NCBI RefSeq assembly: GCF_964204645.1
Contig: NC_134027.1
Span: 20,572,485-20,636,484, forward strand
Direction of reading: 5' to 3'
DNA: 64,000 bases
Source of the DNA: Tubulanus polymorphus
Lineage: Eukaryota > Nemertea > Palaeonemertea > Tubulaniformes > Tubulanidae
The position numbers and the translations under genes are program-made. Each line of letters opens with the position of its first letter. Positions within the stretch are counted from its first letter, which is position 1. Below are positions 1 to 13,100 of this stretch, piece by piece. Under the pieces are notes generated by a model that saw only the letters and a list, made by a program, of their open reading frames with translations, was not told where the DNA came from and searched no databases.

Positions 1-496
1 GAAAGCTATCGTAACATGGTCTCTACTTTTGCATAGCGGGACAAGTGCATCACCTACTAAGCGCTAAATTGAACTTACCCATATACATAGTAGTATTGTC
101 CAGGGATGGATCCAGCATTTTTCACAGTGGGGTGCTCTGCTGATCATCCCCAAGAAATCTTGGATCTGCACCTGCTGTCTGTAACATTGTGTAGTGGTAC
201 AAAGGATCATCTGCTTCTCAATTTACCATGTACTTGGTACCACCCTAAATATCAATTTCCCTTAGAATCTGAAAAGCACCAGTATGGGTTTCAGTGGTCC
301 CCGGTTATCAAGACAATGATACCCATATTTGCATTGTGTGCATAGTGCGACACATTTCGACGTATATCTGGTTTGCCAACAATATTTATTAATTTTCAAT
401 ATGGTTTTTTGAATTTTCGCTTTTAATCTGAAATTTCCGACCTTATTATTGTCTGAAAATCAATTTTACTGAATGTTCGTTAATTACTTTTTCCAG

Positions 497-2717
497 TGCG
501 ATTCGACAGTTTTTCCCTCGGTTTATGCGACTTCGAACTAATGGCCAAGTTCTACCAGTAAATTCCCTTTCGCAATCCTCAGGTAAGTTGTTTGATCCTA
601 AACATACCATAGGCCCTTTCAGCTTGGCAGTCCACTTCAACTTGGCTTGAGAAGAAGTTGGGTAGCCTAGCTCAAGTCAGTTTTGGTAGTACAAACCTGA
701 TATAGGACTTATTAGGACTAGCACAGATGGACAGTTGAACTAAACCATCGATTTTTATGCTCTTCGAACTAGAGAATTATCTACAATGTGTAATTTACAT
801 GAATGCATGAAACTGACTCACAAACCGAAATCACCTCATTGGTCTTAATTTCTCTAATTAAATGCTGTCTACTGTTGAAAAATACTTGATGTATTTTTCT
901 ACAGAATGAAACGTTGAAAATTGTCTTTTGTTTTGTTTGACAGGGGGTGGTGACACCGATGGATATTCGAGTATCTGGGTGCAACTGTTGAAGGGTAATT
1001 ATTCTAGTCTCGATCGTGAGGATGAATGGTGGCGAATTCGCGAGGAGAATACGAAAGCCGTCTGCGGACAGAAAAAGGGCAACAGTAGCATGTTAAATAT
1101 AGTAGCATTCAGTGACCGCGCCGCTCCACAAGTGCTAAGTTTCCTGCCGGGGAAAGGGTAAGTTATACATCATGTTTTTAACTTCCGAAAAGAGTTTCTG
1201 TGAATGTTATGACCTCTTGTTCCCCGTTCGGTGCAGTGGTATCTGCTGGCTGGCCAAGGCCTACAATATGCTTCAGCAGTTTTCTACGGACTGAAACACA
1301 CACATCTCTGTATGATCTTGTAACGCGGCCGTTAGTTTTTAATTTTCCATTTATTTTACATATTTTTTCATTCGAAATCTGTCAAAATATGAATTATTTC
1401 TCACACTTTTATGATTAATATATAATTGATTTTCATATATATGATATTCATGTAAATAATGTTCATTTATATGAATATTATAAGAGTAATAGGGTAAGTG
1501 TTTTTTCAGATCAAAGGTTGAAAGGTTGAGTGAGTGAAAAATAAAATAATTTCGAGCGTGTGAGAATTTATTTTATTTTTTATGAGCTCGACGTTTGATC
1601 TGAAACAAGACTTACCCTATTACTAACCCACTATTTATAAATTTAAACGATTTTAAAATCGAGAATATATTTAATCAAAAAATCTAATCTGACAATGATC
1701 TCTAGGGTGAGATCGAAATGTTGTGTATTTTATATTTTAGATTTTTTGATTACCGGTAAATTAATTCTCGATTTTAAAATTCTTTTAATTTGTATATATT
1801 GGGTTTTTGTCTTATCCAGATAAAATGTATAATGTCTGGTATTTGTAGTTAATATGTGTAGTTCTGAACCATGTAGTTCTACCAGTTGAAGCCAGAAAAA
1901 TCTTGTTTTGAAAGTCTGATCATTAAATGTCTACTATCTGGTGTTTGTATTTCGTTTTATGAGTCAATTTTCAATTGAAAATGCGTGAGGTCCTAAAAAA
2001 TCAGGTGAAGTCCTGAACACAGGGTGAAGCCCGAACATTCAGAAATTGTAATCATATACCAAATGTCTTCAGCGAGGGGATCCAGACTCATGGGTGAATC
2101 TAGGGGGTTGTTGTAGAGGTTTGGATCCCTGCCTTATCGCCGAGGTTACCCTTTGGTCAATATGTAACATTGTTCACTGAGGCATTTTGAGTTTGTCTAG
2201 TTTTAATTCAAAATTATGATACATTATTCAGTTACCTCGAATATTGATGTACATGTATATGTAATAACTTTCTGTACATCAAAACAGCTGGGGTATTTTT
2301 GACATTTTTGGTATTTTCATTATTTTTTATAGGTAAATGCATAAAGCTGAGGCGCTTGGCCTTTTTTGCATGTACACATAGCCTAGTTTCGCCTTATTTT
2401 CTGTTGCAAAAATTTTGTCATTGAACGAATTTTGTTCTTGCTTTCATTTCAGGACAATTATTGGTCTTTATATATCCTTCATCCTCGTTATCGGTACGTT
2501 GATTCGCGGATGGTTCACCGGACTAAAAGAGGATGTCAAATACCGTCAGATGCCTTACGTCGATCGCAACCTCGAGTTATGCTTTAACATCTATTTGGCT
2601 CGCGAATCGAAAGACCTCTACTTGGAGGAAGAGCTCTACGCGAAATTGCTGTTCTTGTATCGCTCACCGGAAACAATGATCGCCTATTCGAAATACCCGA
2701 AAGAAAAGGAAGATTAG
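497..2717 (+). CDS. PIEZO: PIEZO mechanosensitive channel, C-terminal exons (partial)
   Basis: These are the last three coding exons, 497-582, 944-1157 and 2453-2717 (stop TAG). All are flanked by AG/GT and join in one frame. PIEZO proteins are trimeric mechanically gated cation channels of the plasma membrane. The first exon encodes the stretch after the extracellular cap (IRQFFPRF, like IPKFVR in vertebrates). The second has the conserved EWW followed by AFSDRAAPQVLSFLPG. The third starts with the pore-lining inner helix (TIIGLYISFILVIG) and runs into the cytoplasmic domain, ending with the family hallmark LFLYRSPETM. The tail after it is slightly longer than in vertebrates (ends PKEKED). 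The rest of this roughly 2,000+ residue protein lies upstream of the window; no other exon was recognised in 1-496. Identification comes from family recall and is strong; copy (PIEZO1 or 2 type) is not assignable. Confidence 0.95.
1488..1622. repeat. Short foldback (MITE-like) element
   Basis: Inverted termini AGTAATAGGGTAAG and CTTACCCTATTACT flank about 135 bp in PIEZO's last intron. The arms extend imperfectly through CAGATCAAA / TTTGATCTG. There is no coding capacity. It looks like a small non-autonomous DNA element. Confidence 0.6.
1650..1785. repeat. Second short foldback element
   Basis: The inverted arms contain CGATTTTAAAATCGAGAAT with AATCAAAAAATCTAA, answered by TTAGATTTTTTGATT and ATTCTCGATTTTAAAAT. 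It lies 30 bp from the previous foldback, in the same PIEZO intron. Confidence 0.55.
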
Positions 2718-2952
2718 AACCGACATCTTGATCGATACTGGTGCTACGTACGAATATCGCGGATACTTTATCAACAAACTTCTTGTTCGCATAGATTTTT
2801 TCTCATAGAATTTTTTTAAACTTTTGAATGTGGAGCTGCGTCTACAAAATTCTGGGTTTACAGGCCTATATCATGGGTGGGTTAAGGGGTTACGATGATC
2901 TGCTCAAAATCTGGGAAAGGTCCACATTTGAAAAATGAATTTTCGGAAATCG

Positions 2953-2958
2953 AATAAA
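2953..2958 (+). promoter_or_regulatory. Probable PIEZO polyadenylation signal
   Basis: An AATAAA hexamer lies about 235 bp after the PIEZO stop codon on the same strand. It is the first canonical signal downstream, so it is the likely 3' end signal. Confidence 0.5.
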
Positions 2959-4792
2959 GTCTTAGGCTTGTCCTATGTGCTGCTGGTCCTATAGGCCTAC
3001 AGGTACATAGGATTGGCATTAAACTCTTTATGAGCATATTTGCTGTCACAACTCGACATTTTTACCGTCGAGTACTGTTATGCCAGAAACGGTAGTTTTC
3101 TATATGGAAGGAGCTACCATATATGGCAAGAAAAAGTTGATGTCTAGTTTGATGATCCCATGCAGAATTAAGCTTGGCATGCAGCTTATTTAATCATTTT
3201 CATGACGGATAATCAGGATCAGAGTATTCTAGTTATTTCAGAATCAGGATCAAAAAGAGTAGTCATTTCAGAGACTTTAGTCGTTAGCAATACAAAAATA
3301 GCATTCATTGATCAAAGAGCGTTTTCAAAACTTTGGAGAATTATAATTTGTACTTAAAAAAGATGAGTCAATTGTATGAAGAGTTAATGATGCAATAGAG
3401 ATACCTGTCCATGTAATTAATTTCAATAAATATCGGTTAATTTAAATCCAGATCTAGGGATGCAATTATGGGACATGTTCTGGACACAGTTGCTAATGAA
3501 CTGTCACCTTTCATTGTATAAATAGATCGAACCCAAGATCCTTGGTAAAAGCTGTACCTTGATTCGTCGGTAGGTACTCTTTTTCTTGGCCATTTAAAAA
3601 AATAGTTTCCTATCATTTGACTGTTGAGAAGTTGGATTTATAAATTTATCATTTTACGGTACCAACCTATTTTCGTGTCTGTTCTAGTCACTACATTTTC
3701 CACGAAGACATACTTTAGAGTCTTTGACACAGATTCGTAAATTGCCCCCAATTTTGAATCACGATTGAATTAAATTATTAATCATGTTTGATATAAATGA
3801 TAATGAGTTGTTTTAATCCTGGATTGCCATAACCATCATTCCGTGTTTTTCTGTGATGCTAAGAGGTGGCTGATAGGGGATGTCCCCAATATTGCTGGCG
3901 TTTTAATGGTAAGGGGTAGTGCTACAGGCAAGGTCTATGGATTAGGTTTGACATCAATCTACTATCCATACACTCTCAGACAATCACCATTTGATCGGTG
4001 ATGTCCGGACATTCTGAATTGTCATTCATAGTGATAAAATATCTAGTAAAATATGAGAATCGATTTTCAAATGGAAATACCTGCGATCTAAATGGTAGAC
4101 TCGGCAAAGTCTTCACTATCAGTTTTTGCAGGATGAGGATATTCAGAGATTGTCCAAAGGGTGGGTACAGACAGCAGATTAGCTAAGAGGGTGGGCACAA
4201 ATGGCAGATTGTTGGGCACGTTGATTTTCTACTGATTCAAACTAGATTATAAGGACAGTTAATAAAGCCCAATACATGTTACTGAATAAACCCTGTGTCA
4301 CTCGGTTCAAAACTTTCATAAAGAACAAGCTGTTCTGTGCCCATTCTAACCTTTAATCTGGAGGAGCACATATGAACTTTGTTTTACGTTGAAAGCAGCG
4401 CTATACAAATGACTAATACTATTACATTGTATTATTATAAACCCTTGTCCCCAAAATACTATATAATAATATATGAGTGGAATCTACTGTATGCAATAAG
4501 TCAAAAATGATATCAGTTGTTTTATTTATTTGTGTTATTTACGTATGCTATTTATACATGTAGATGAGAAAATTAGTTAGGAAAATGAAATTAATCACTA
4601 CTAATCAGAGGCGCTTCCAGCAAAGAATTGTAAGGTTTGGCATTTTAAGTCCATGAGAAGTTTTCCTCAAATTCTCGATTGAATCTTGTTTTTCATAGAT
4701 TTATTCACTCCCAGGAAATGGACCTTAAGAATATTCTTAAAATCTCACCTAGACTGCATCACAATCTATATTAGAATCACAAGATATATGTA

Positions 4793-4945
4793 GTGGCCGA
4801 GTGGTTTAAAGCCATTGGTCATGCTGGTCTCATTTACCAGCAGTATGATTCATGGGTTTGAAGCTGCCAAGTTTCTAGGTTGAAGGTGCTTACCTAGCAT
4901 CAATAGACGTTAAAAGAGACCCGGTTAATGATGACTCGAACAGGG
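4793..4945 (+). repeat. Degenerate tRNA-derived SINE
   Basis: The head GTGGCCGAGTGGTTTAAAGC resembles the A-box arm of a Ser/Leu-type tRNA. CATGGGTTTGAAGCTGCC follows about 50 bp later as a decayed B box. No intact cloverleaf can be drawn, so this is read as an old tRNA-derived SINE rather than a tRNA gene. Confidence 0.45.
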
Positions 4946-7113
4946 TCTACAGGTTTGAAAGATGGAAGGAAAAATATGTTATCCTTGCATACGTTCCTGG
5001 ATTCGCCTCTGTTAATGTGAAATTATGACTGTACAAATGTATATTGTTTATGTATTGCACAATTTTCTTGTGTCAAAATGGGTAAATTTTATATATAAGG
5101 TACACATACTCAAAAGGATAAACCATGATCTATTACCAGAATCTATAATGCAGGTGTAAAGATGTTTTTTGTAATGGTGTAAAAAGGTATTGTATTGTAA
5201 TGTATTGTGGAAATTACATTTTTCTCTTCTCTTGGGCAGAAACCCTTTCAAGAAGCCCCAACCCCTCCGCATTAATTGGATTATATCAATCAGGTTGTAC
5301 ATGGAGGCATTCGTTTGAACCACTGAAGTTAGAAAAAAAGGACTGCTTTTAAGTGCACATTATAGCAGTATTTTTCATACGGATTTACATCGTGCAACTT
5401 TATCAATTGATTCATAGACTTCATTTGATAGATTCCATTTCTTAAACGTATGAAAACTATAGCTACAAGATCCTGTTTTTGTTTTAAACGAACCACCCAA
5501 TTATTTTGGCTGGGGATACGCCTAAATATCACCCAGCAGAATTGCACTTGTCCTTGTTGGGGCAATCTTTATGTTGATCCAAATGATGACCTACACTTGG
5601 TAAATTAAATTGGAAATTGAGACTCAAAAATACTGATGGCCAAAGTGATGACTTGTTGGATAATGGCTTAATTGAAGTAATTTTTACGATATCCAACCTT
5701 CTATTTGCAGTTAACAATAGATACATTTGACTCAGATATATACCAAATGTCGAATATCTGAAGTCTTGGTCCATTATTTGGGGGATCTGAAATAAGAAAG
5801 CGTCATTTTGAATAGTCTGAAATAATAATTTACCAACAGCTAAGAGAAAGCTATGATAGTGTGGGTATAACATATAAATGCAACTGAAGTCGCCAAGGCT
5901 TAAACATTGATTTTCTCCTGCAGTCATAAGTTGTGTTCTGTTGGATGACCCAGTTGATCGGTTCAGTCCTACAGAACCAGCCTTCAGAGCTGGTTATTTC
6001 AGTCTATGCCAAAGTTCACCAATCGAGCAGGGAACCGAGAAATCAGCCCAATCAAACACACCTATGGTGATAGAAAACAGTCGACCAAGCTGCTTGTCTG
6101 ACCAGTGACTTTCAAACGATCCAGGCTACTGTCACCCAGAATCTTGTCAATGAAGATTTTGCAGAATTTTCAGGCCCTGTTGGACACTTGTGGCTTTCAG
6201 TTGTTAGATTGGCTGTAGAACCAAAATCAGCTTCAGCCAATCTTAAGCTGTTAGATTTAGCTATAGGGCTATGCAAAAGAGTTAAACTCGCATCTTTTGT
6301 TCAGTTACTATTGGTTACTTCATACTTTAACAATTAAACATCATTCTAAGGATTAACAATGAACATTTCATGACACTGGACCCTGGGTTGTTAATTTTGG
6401 AGGTGTTTTTGTCGAAAAGAATTCATGTAGAAGATTTGTTGTTGTCGTACACACTGTGTTTGGTATTTATCAATAAATACAATTCGATTGAAGCTTTAAT
6501 TTATTTTTGCTGTGTTGTTACTTTTTCTTGTACGCCTAACCAAGTAAGAATCTCTTCTTGTTATCTATAAACTAAAGGATTTCTGGCGCACCTCTGGTCA
6601 TATCAGAAATAGTCCGTATGAATATCACATAAGGAGCAAACAATGACTGATCAATGATAATTGCCTAATTCACTTAAAATAAGATATACAACATATGATG
6701 TATTTGGGAAATATTAATGTTGCCTAATGAACGAGTGTAACAGCTTTTGAATTCATGTACGTATCAAAAATGCATTATCATTTTTATGATGCAGTCAAAA
6801 CTCATTATACCGTCATCCGGAATACCGCCAAAATTTTGAGTCCTGTGGCGTAATGACAAATTTGACTATTTCTATGGTGTCTCTAAGGGTCAAATCAATG
6901 TTCTACTCGTGGTGGAGGCACCTGTACTAGAATCCTCAACTAAAATGAGAATGTTACTATAGCAGTAGAGGATTAATTTTCCCCTGACCATCAAAGATTT
7001 AGGAATGTATCCGTATAGTGAAATCAACAAATTGTAAATATTATGTTCATATATATGAAAGACTAATAACTACATTTTCATGTAAAAAATGACCGATTGC
7101 CTGAGTTTCTTAA

Positions 7114-7119
7114 TTTATT
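7114..7119 (-). promoter_or_regulatory. Probable ATP23 polyadenylation signal
   Basis: TTTATT on the + strand reads AATAAA on the ATP23 strand, about 40 bp after the ATP23 stop codon. That is a usual distance for a short 3' UTR. Confidence 0.55.
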
Positions 7120-7158
7120 TCTATATCAACTATAAAATATCTATGTAATAACAATTTC

Positions 7159-10100
7159 TCAGTCCGAATATCCGTACAGATAACTTTCGGTTAACGCATT
7201 TTCAGGATCTTTCGAGTTGCGTCGACACCGACGACCGATCGGCTCCATATCGTTATAACATTTATCGAACACTTTATCGACCACGTTTCGGGCTTTTTCT
7301 TCTGAGCAATTACGTACCATTATAACCGACGTGACAGCTTTACGTTTAATACATTCCTGAAAAGACGATTGATGATCGTGAAAAAATGATAACATCATCG
7401 ATACTGTAAACAGAAATACAGGCATAATCGCCTGAATATGAACCCGATGACGTCGATACTGCCATTTTCCTCATCCACAGGGATTTGAACCCTAAGACAT
7501 TGATCATGGTAACAAAATATGCGTAGGTACCAATATCATAAGGAAATACTAAGTTTTTCTACTATTCAACGCCCCCTGGTGACCATATAGAACAACTAAT
7601 GTCCTTAAAACTCATCACAATCATAGACGATTTCATGAGCTACAACTTTGCAATTGATTGTGGTAACAAAATATGCATTGGTACAAATATAATATAGAAA
7701 TACTAAGATATTGTATTATTCAACGCCCCCTGGTGGCCATATACAACTAGGGGTCCAGGGACACCATGTCCACTTGGGCAGTGGTTCCAAATGCTCAACA
7801 ATCTAACAATTTCAATATTCAACGCCCCCTGGTGACCATATACAGAATCCAATGACCTTGAAACTCACCACAATCATAGAACATGTCGGCAGCTACGATT
7901 TTGTAATTGATTGTGATAACAAAATATGCCTCGTTACCACTTTAATATGGAAATACTAAGTTATTCTACTATTCAACGCCCCCTGGTGACCATATTCAAA
8001 ACCCAATGACCTTGAAACTCACCACAATCATAGAAAATGTCACTAACTATAACTTTGTAATTGATCATGGTAACAAAATAATAAGCAAATACTAAGTTAT
8101 TCTACTATTCAACGCCCCCTGGTGACCATATAGAATAACTAATGGCCTTAAAACTCGCAACAATCATAGATGATGTCATGAGCTACAACTTTGCAATTGA
8201 TTGTGGTTACAAAATATGCATTGATACGAATATAATATAGAAATACTAAGATATTGCATTATTCAACGCCCCCTGGTGGCCATATACAAAAACCAATGAC
8301 CTTGAAACTCACCACAATCATAGAACACGTTATGAGCTACAACTTTCTAAACGATTGTGGGAACAAAATACGCTTAGGTATCAATATAATGTGGAAAAAC
8401 TTTTACTTTTACGAATGAGTACTGCTGACACCAAGATGGCCGCCAATTGCGTCATAATTGGCTGATGAAAAATACCTGTCTCAGGTATAAAACATCCCTT
8501 TCCAAAGAAAATTGCAATGAGAAATGATAAACCAGTAGGAAGCTACAGGACTCAGAATTTGGGCCAAAATTAACATTTTTGGGCACTAAAAAGGTCATAG
8601 GACGGCCATCTTGAGTCCGATCGACCCAATTTTTGTTATGCTGATGGGCCCTGGGGGAATTCATATATATCCGAAAGATCAAGGTAATTGATCAAAGCGT
8701 CTTCAAAATTTCCCTCAAAAAGTTCAAAAATGTGTAAAAAGTGCTGATTTTGGCGAACAACAATGGCTGCCAGTCGGCCATCTTGAATCTGACAGGGCCA
8801 GTTTTTGGGCTGAAGATGTGTCTAGGGTAGATACATGTGTAACCCAAATATCAAGACATTACCTTGAAGCGTCTTCAAAACTTCCCAAAATAACTGGATT
8901 TCGTCTACGGACGGACGACGGACGAAAAGTGAACGCAATAGCCCGCTGGGACTAAAGTCCCAAGTGGGCTAAAAACTAATGACCTTGAAACTCACCAAAA
9001 TCATAGAACACTTTATAAGCTACAACTTTCTAATTCATTGTGGTAACAAAATCTGCTTAGGTATCAATATAATGTCGAAAAACTTTTTCCAACCTACGAA
9101 TGAGTTCTGATAACACCAAGATGGCCACCAATTGCGTCATAATTGGCAGATCAAAAATACCTGTCTCATGTATAAAACATCCCTTTCCAAAGAATACCCA
9201 TCAGCAATTGCAATGAGAAATGGCAAACCAGTAGGAAGCTACAGGACTCAGAATTCGGGCCAAAATTGACATTTTTTGGCACTAGAAAGGTCATAGGACG
9301 GCCATTTTGAGGCCGATTGACCCAATTTTTGTTATGCTTATGAGCCCTGAAGGGAATCAAATATATATAAAAGATCAAGGTAATGGATCAAAGCGTCTTC
9401 AAAATTTCCCTCAAAAAGGTGTAATAAGTGCTGATTTTGGAAAACAACAATGGCTGCCAGTCGGCCATCTTGATTCTGACAGGGCCAGTTTTTAGGCTGA
9501 AGATGTGTCTAGGGTAGATACATGTGTAACCCAAATATCAGGACATTATATTGAAGCGTCTTCAAAACTTCCCAAAATAACTGGATTCCATCTTACTGGA
9601 CGGACGAAAAGTGAACGCAATAGCCCGCTGGGACTAAAGTCCCAAGAGGGCTAAAAAGGATAATCTATTAATCAAATGTCTATAGCATATATTTTGAAGT
9701 CGAAATCGAAAATCGGACCACTTAGGCCAAACTCGAGCGAGACACGCGCTGACACACAGAAACCCAATTTGACCGTCTAGCGCACTCCGCTGCCTTTCGG
9801 CCTTGATCGCTTATTCTATATATACTATAGACATTGGATTATCACATTTATTTTTTTACAGTACCTACAACTCTGATACGAGCCCCTGTGATTGGAACCC
9901 GTTTGCATCATGAGACTTGGCCACATGCCTCTCAGGAATTTTAACCTGATGTTTACTTTCAATATGACTTCATACCTGATGACTCTGCTTGATGTTTCCA
10001 AAGACTGAAGAATCACCTTGCAACCACGCGGTCATAAATGAACAATGCATCAGATTAGCAGCTCGAATCTGAAAAATACGCACAGTCCAGTTACCACTAA

Positions 10101-13100
10101 ATGAATTGAATACGAAAGAGCCCCATTACATGTAAGGGTTCATATATCTGTTACATTTGTGCCAAGGTTTGAGGTCTATATAGCCGAAAAACATGGGCAC
10201 TTGACACAGTTCAAATTCCACACCTGTGCTCGACAAACTCTTCTCTTCAATAAGGGTATATTCACTACATTAAATGCGTATCATTAGATCTGTATACATA
10301 GTTAGCATGCTTTTGTGTGGAGAAAAGCACTCCTCTACAGATAGCACGTTGTTTGATTCTAGATTCATACAATACATATTCGATGGTTTCATGGCTGCGT
10401 ATAGACGCTGTAAGATTTTGGACCCGAGTATAGAATCAATTTGAATGAGCAGCCATAATCTACCAGAACTACTCCCCAACCGGTCAACATTTCAAGCCAT
10501 TACTCATAGCATAGCCTCTTTTAACACGCTTGTACTTATTCCCCAAAATCAACCCACCAAGAATGATTTGTCCGCGCATAGCCAGTTCCTCATGGGGCTT
10601 TATTCTTACCTCGGTACAGGCCAGATGTTCGAGATTATCAAAATTCACTTTCGCCCGACATGCATCAAAGGCGTGCACGAATTCATGACCCAAAACTGAG
10701 CAACACGTGCTCGGTTTAGTGGCATTGTTCTGACAAATCACGACCTGAAACACACAAGAAAAGTTATCAACATTATTTACACTCATAATGGTCAGAGAAT
10801 CATGGATTATTTGATTCAAAGTTTGAAAGGAAAGAATGTGTTAAGGGAGCGTTTCGATAGTGTACGTATGACTTAAGGCTATAATAGCTGCAGGTGAAGG
10901 TAAGCCTTGCAACTCAGTGCAAAACGATTCTCTACGACCACCAGCAACAATCACATGACCCATTGACATACAAAGGCTTGTGGCTGCAAATGACACTCAG
11001 TTGCCACTACCAACGACACCAGGCGCAAAATATTTTATATGTTGTAGCCTAATTTTTGCGATACTGTCCCATCCACAAGCAACCGAAAAATGCTGCTCTT
11101 CCAACTAATAGACACTAGTTGCACAACAACGCCCAAGATCTTCTGCATTCGACCTTAGGGCCCATTTGCGATCAGTTGCAACTGATCGTGTGCCATCACA
11201 AGTTGACTTAAGCCCGCCTCTAAGTACTGCGACTGATCCAATGAAAACTTGAGTGAGTTTGACTGTAGATTTCTACCAACGTACATACTCAATGCAAATT
11301 CCACCTGTGGCAAGTGCAGAAAAACCAAGGGGCAACATGACGGGCAGTTAGACAGCAACAATGCTGGTTTTCTTCTTAGATTCAATGAAATTTATCCACA
11401 ATTTCTCAACTATGAATGATAAATAAAAATCACACAAATGAGTTGGTCAAGGGATCAGATTCATAATTTTTATGTAGGAGGCTGAAAATCTAGATGGTAA
11501 TATTGAAAATGAACTTAATTTTGATCAGGTTGTCCCATTTTTATGCACGCCATCAAGCGTGCAAGCCGGTGGCACTGGATTTCCATTATAATAGAAAAGA
11601 GTCAACCCCTGATATACTGTCTACATCGGTGATTAAGGATCTTGACAGTATAACAGTATGGCAGAATATCGAGAAATATAGAATACAGAACTTCCGTTTG
11701 CAGAAAAAAGTTGGTAGTGGTGGTGTATCAGGTGGCGGTATATGGGGGTTCACTTTTTTTCGGGCTTTGCAGACTTCAAGACTGTAAATGTTACCTGATT
11801 AGTTTCGGGGTCATAGCCCCCGGTCACACGACCTTCGCAATTTTCACATGACACGTGACGAGCTAAATCAATTTCACTAGAAAACGAAATGCAAACGAGG
11901 TTCTTCAAGACAAAAACAAACAGTTTCTCCGATTTCAACTTATTCATAATTCAATCTTACCATCCATGTTTCTTCATTGCACCAACCAGAATTTTTATCA
12001 TCGGATCTAAGAAAAAAAAGAGACCCATGATTCCTTGAAGCTTCGGTACTGAATAAATAATATTAATCGAAGAACATGTAACCAAAAGAGTGTTCTTAGG
12101 ATTGGCTGATATGGCATAATAGTTTCAGAGAGGAACCGATAATTATTTTCGCATTTTCAACTTGTTGACAATGGATGTGGCAGGAACGAATACTTCAGGT
12201 TGATTTTTTTTGTTAAGTACAGTAAACGTTGCCTAACTCGGACGGAACCAACTGAGACTTTCATTCAACTCTTATCAAGGACGTAATAACAGGGGTTTGT
12301 GCCGTGGCTGCACATAACGGTGCCGCCAGTTTCGAATGCCAGCCGAGGGAGGCGGGATGCTGCAATACTAGCTATCCCACAATATAACGAGCACTTAGCC
12401 TTAAATTGCTATAATAAACTTTGAACTGAATCAACATATTTTGAGCACATTTGTTTATCAGAACTTTGTAGCGGATAAATAAGCAATAAACCAGTAAACA
12501 TAATATATTTAGAACTTTGTTCTTCCAAAATTAGCTGTTTAGGCGCTAAATTTAAAGTCATTCTCAAGAGATTATCAATGACCCGGATATAAAATCCAAG
12601 CTAGTTTACGAGCATGCGTTCAAAAATACAACAAATTTATTACGAAGTGGCTACTTAACCCGCAAAAACCGTCTAGTTTCCCAAGTCTCCGTTTCTAGCT
12701 AACGCAAGTGCATAAGTCAGGAGTGCTGGGAAATGCTCAAGAAATCGGCAAAGTGCGCAAGCGGCACTACATGTGAACTTTAATGACTACAAGTCGCTGT
12801 AGTTTCTATTAGATTTGAATCCCTTAAGAATGTTTATCTTATTTTCGCTGGTTCATCTTATAAGCGGCGCTATTAGGTTCGAATCCCAAAAACTACTGAT
12901 CGTATTTCAAGCGTTACGACATGAACTTTGTTGATCTAAGTGTCGCTGGTTTATTGTTTGCCGGGTGAAAAGTTAGCATCCCGAATATGAAACAATGAAC
13001 TTTGATAGCCCCAGGGTTTACTTGTATGTGCTAGTATACACAGTAAGTTTGAATCCGGAATGTATAATAGAAAAATACATTCATTCTTGCTAATATACCG

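Larger units (their letters stand above)
2718..7158. other. Intergenic stretch between PIEZO and ATP23 (convergent)
   Basis: PIEZO and ATP23 point at each other here. The stretch is AT-rich and has no recognisable exon on either strand. It holds the PIEZO 3' UTR, a degenerate SINE near 4793 and the ATP23 poly(A) signal at 7114. The reading frames of 60-132 codons in it have no recognisable motif and look like chance. Confidence 0.6.

Noticed and set aside
1-496. A further PIEZO exon at the window start, including an open frame at 106-345
   Set aside because: The frame does not resemble the PIEZO cap region and lacks suitable splice sites; treated as intron.
5329-5927. 132- and 78-codon frames on the - strand between PIEZO and ATP23
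   Set aside because: No family motif, no supporting splice context, composition like the AT-rich surroundings.
7567-8280. Regularly spaced repeats that could suggest a CRISPR-like array
   Set aside because: The units are ~150 bp, eukaryotic, interspersed in several places and bounded by transposon ends; the parts between motifs are themselves repeated, not unique spacers.
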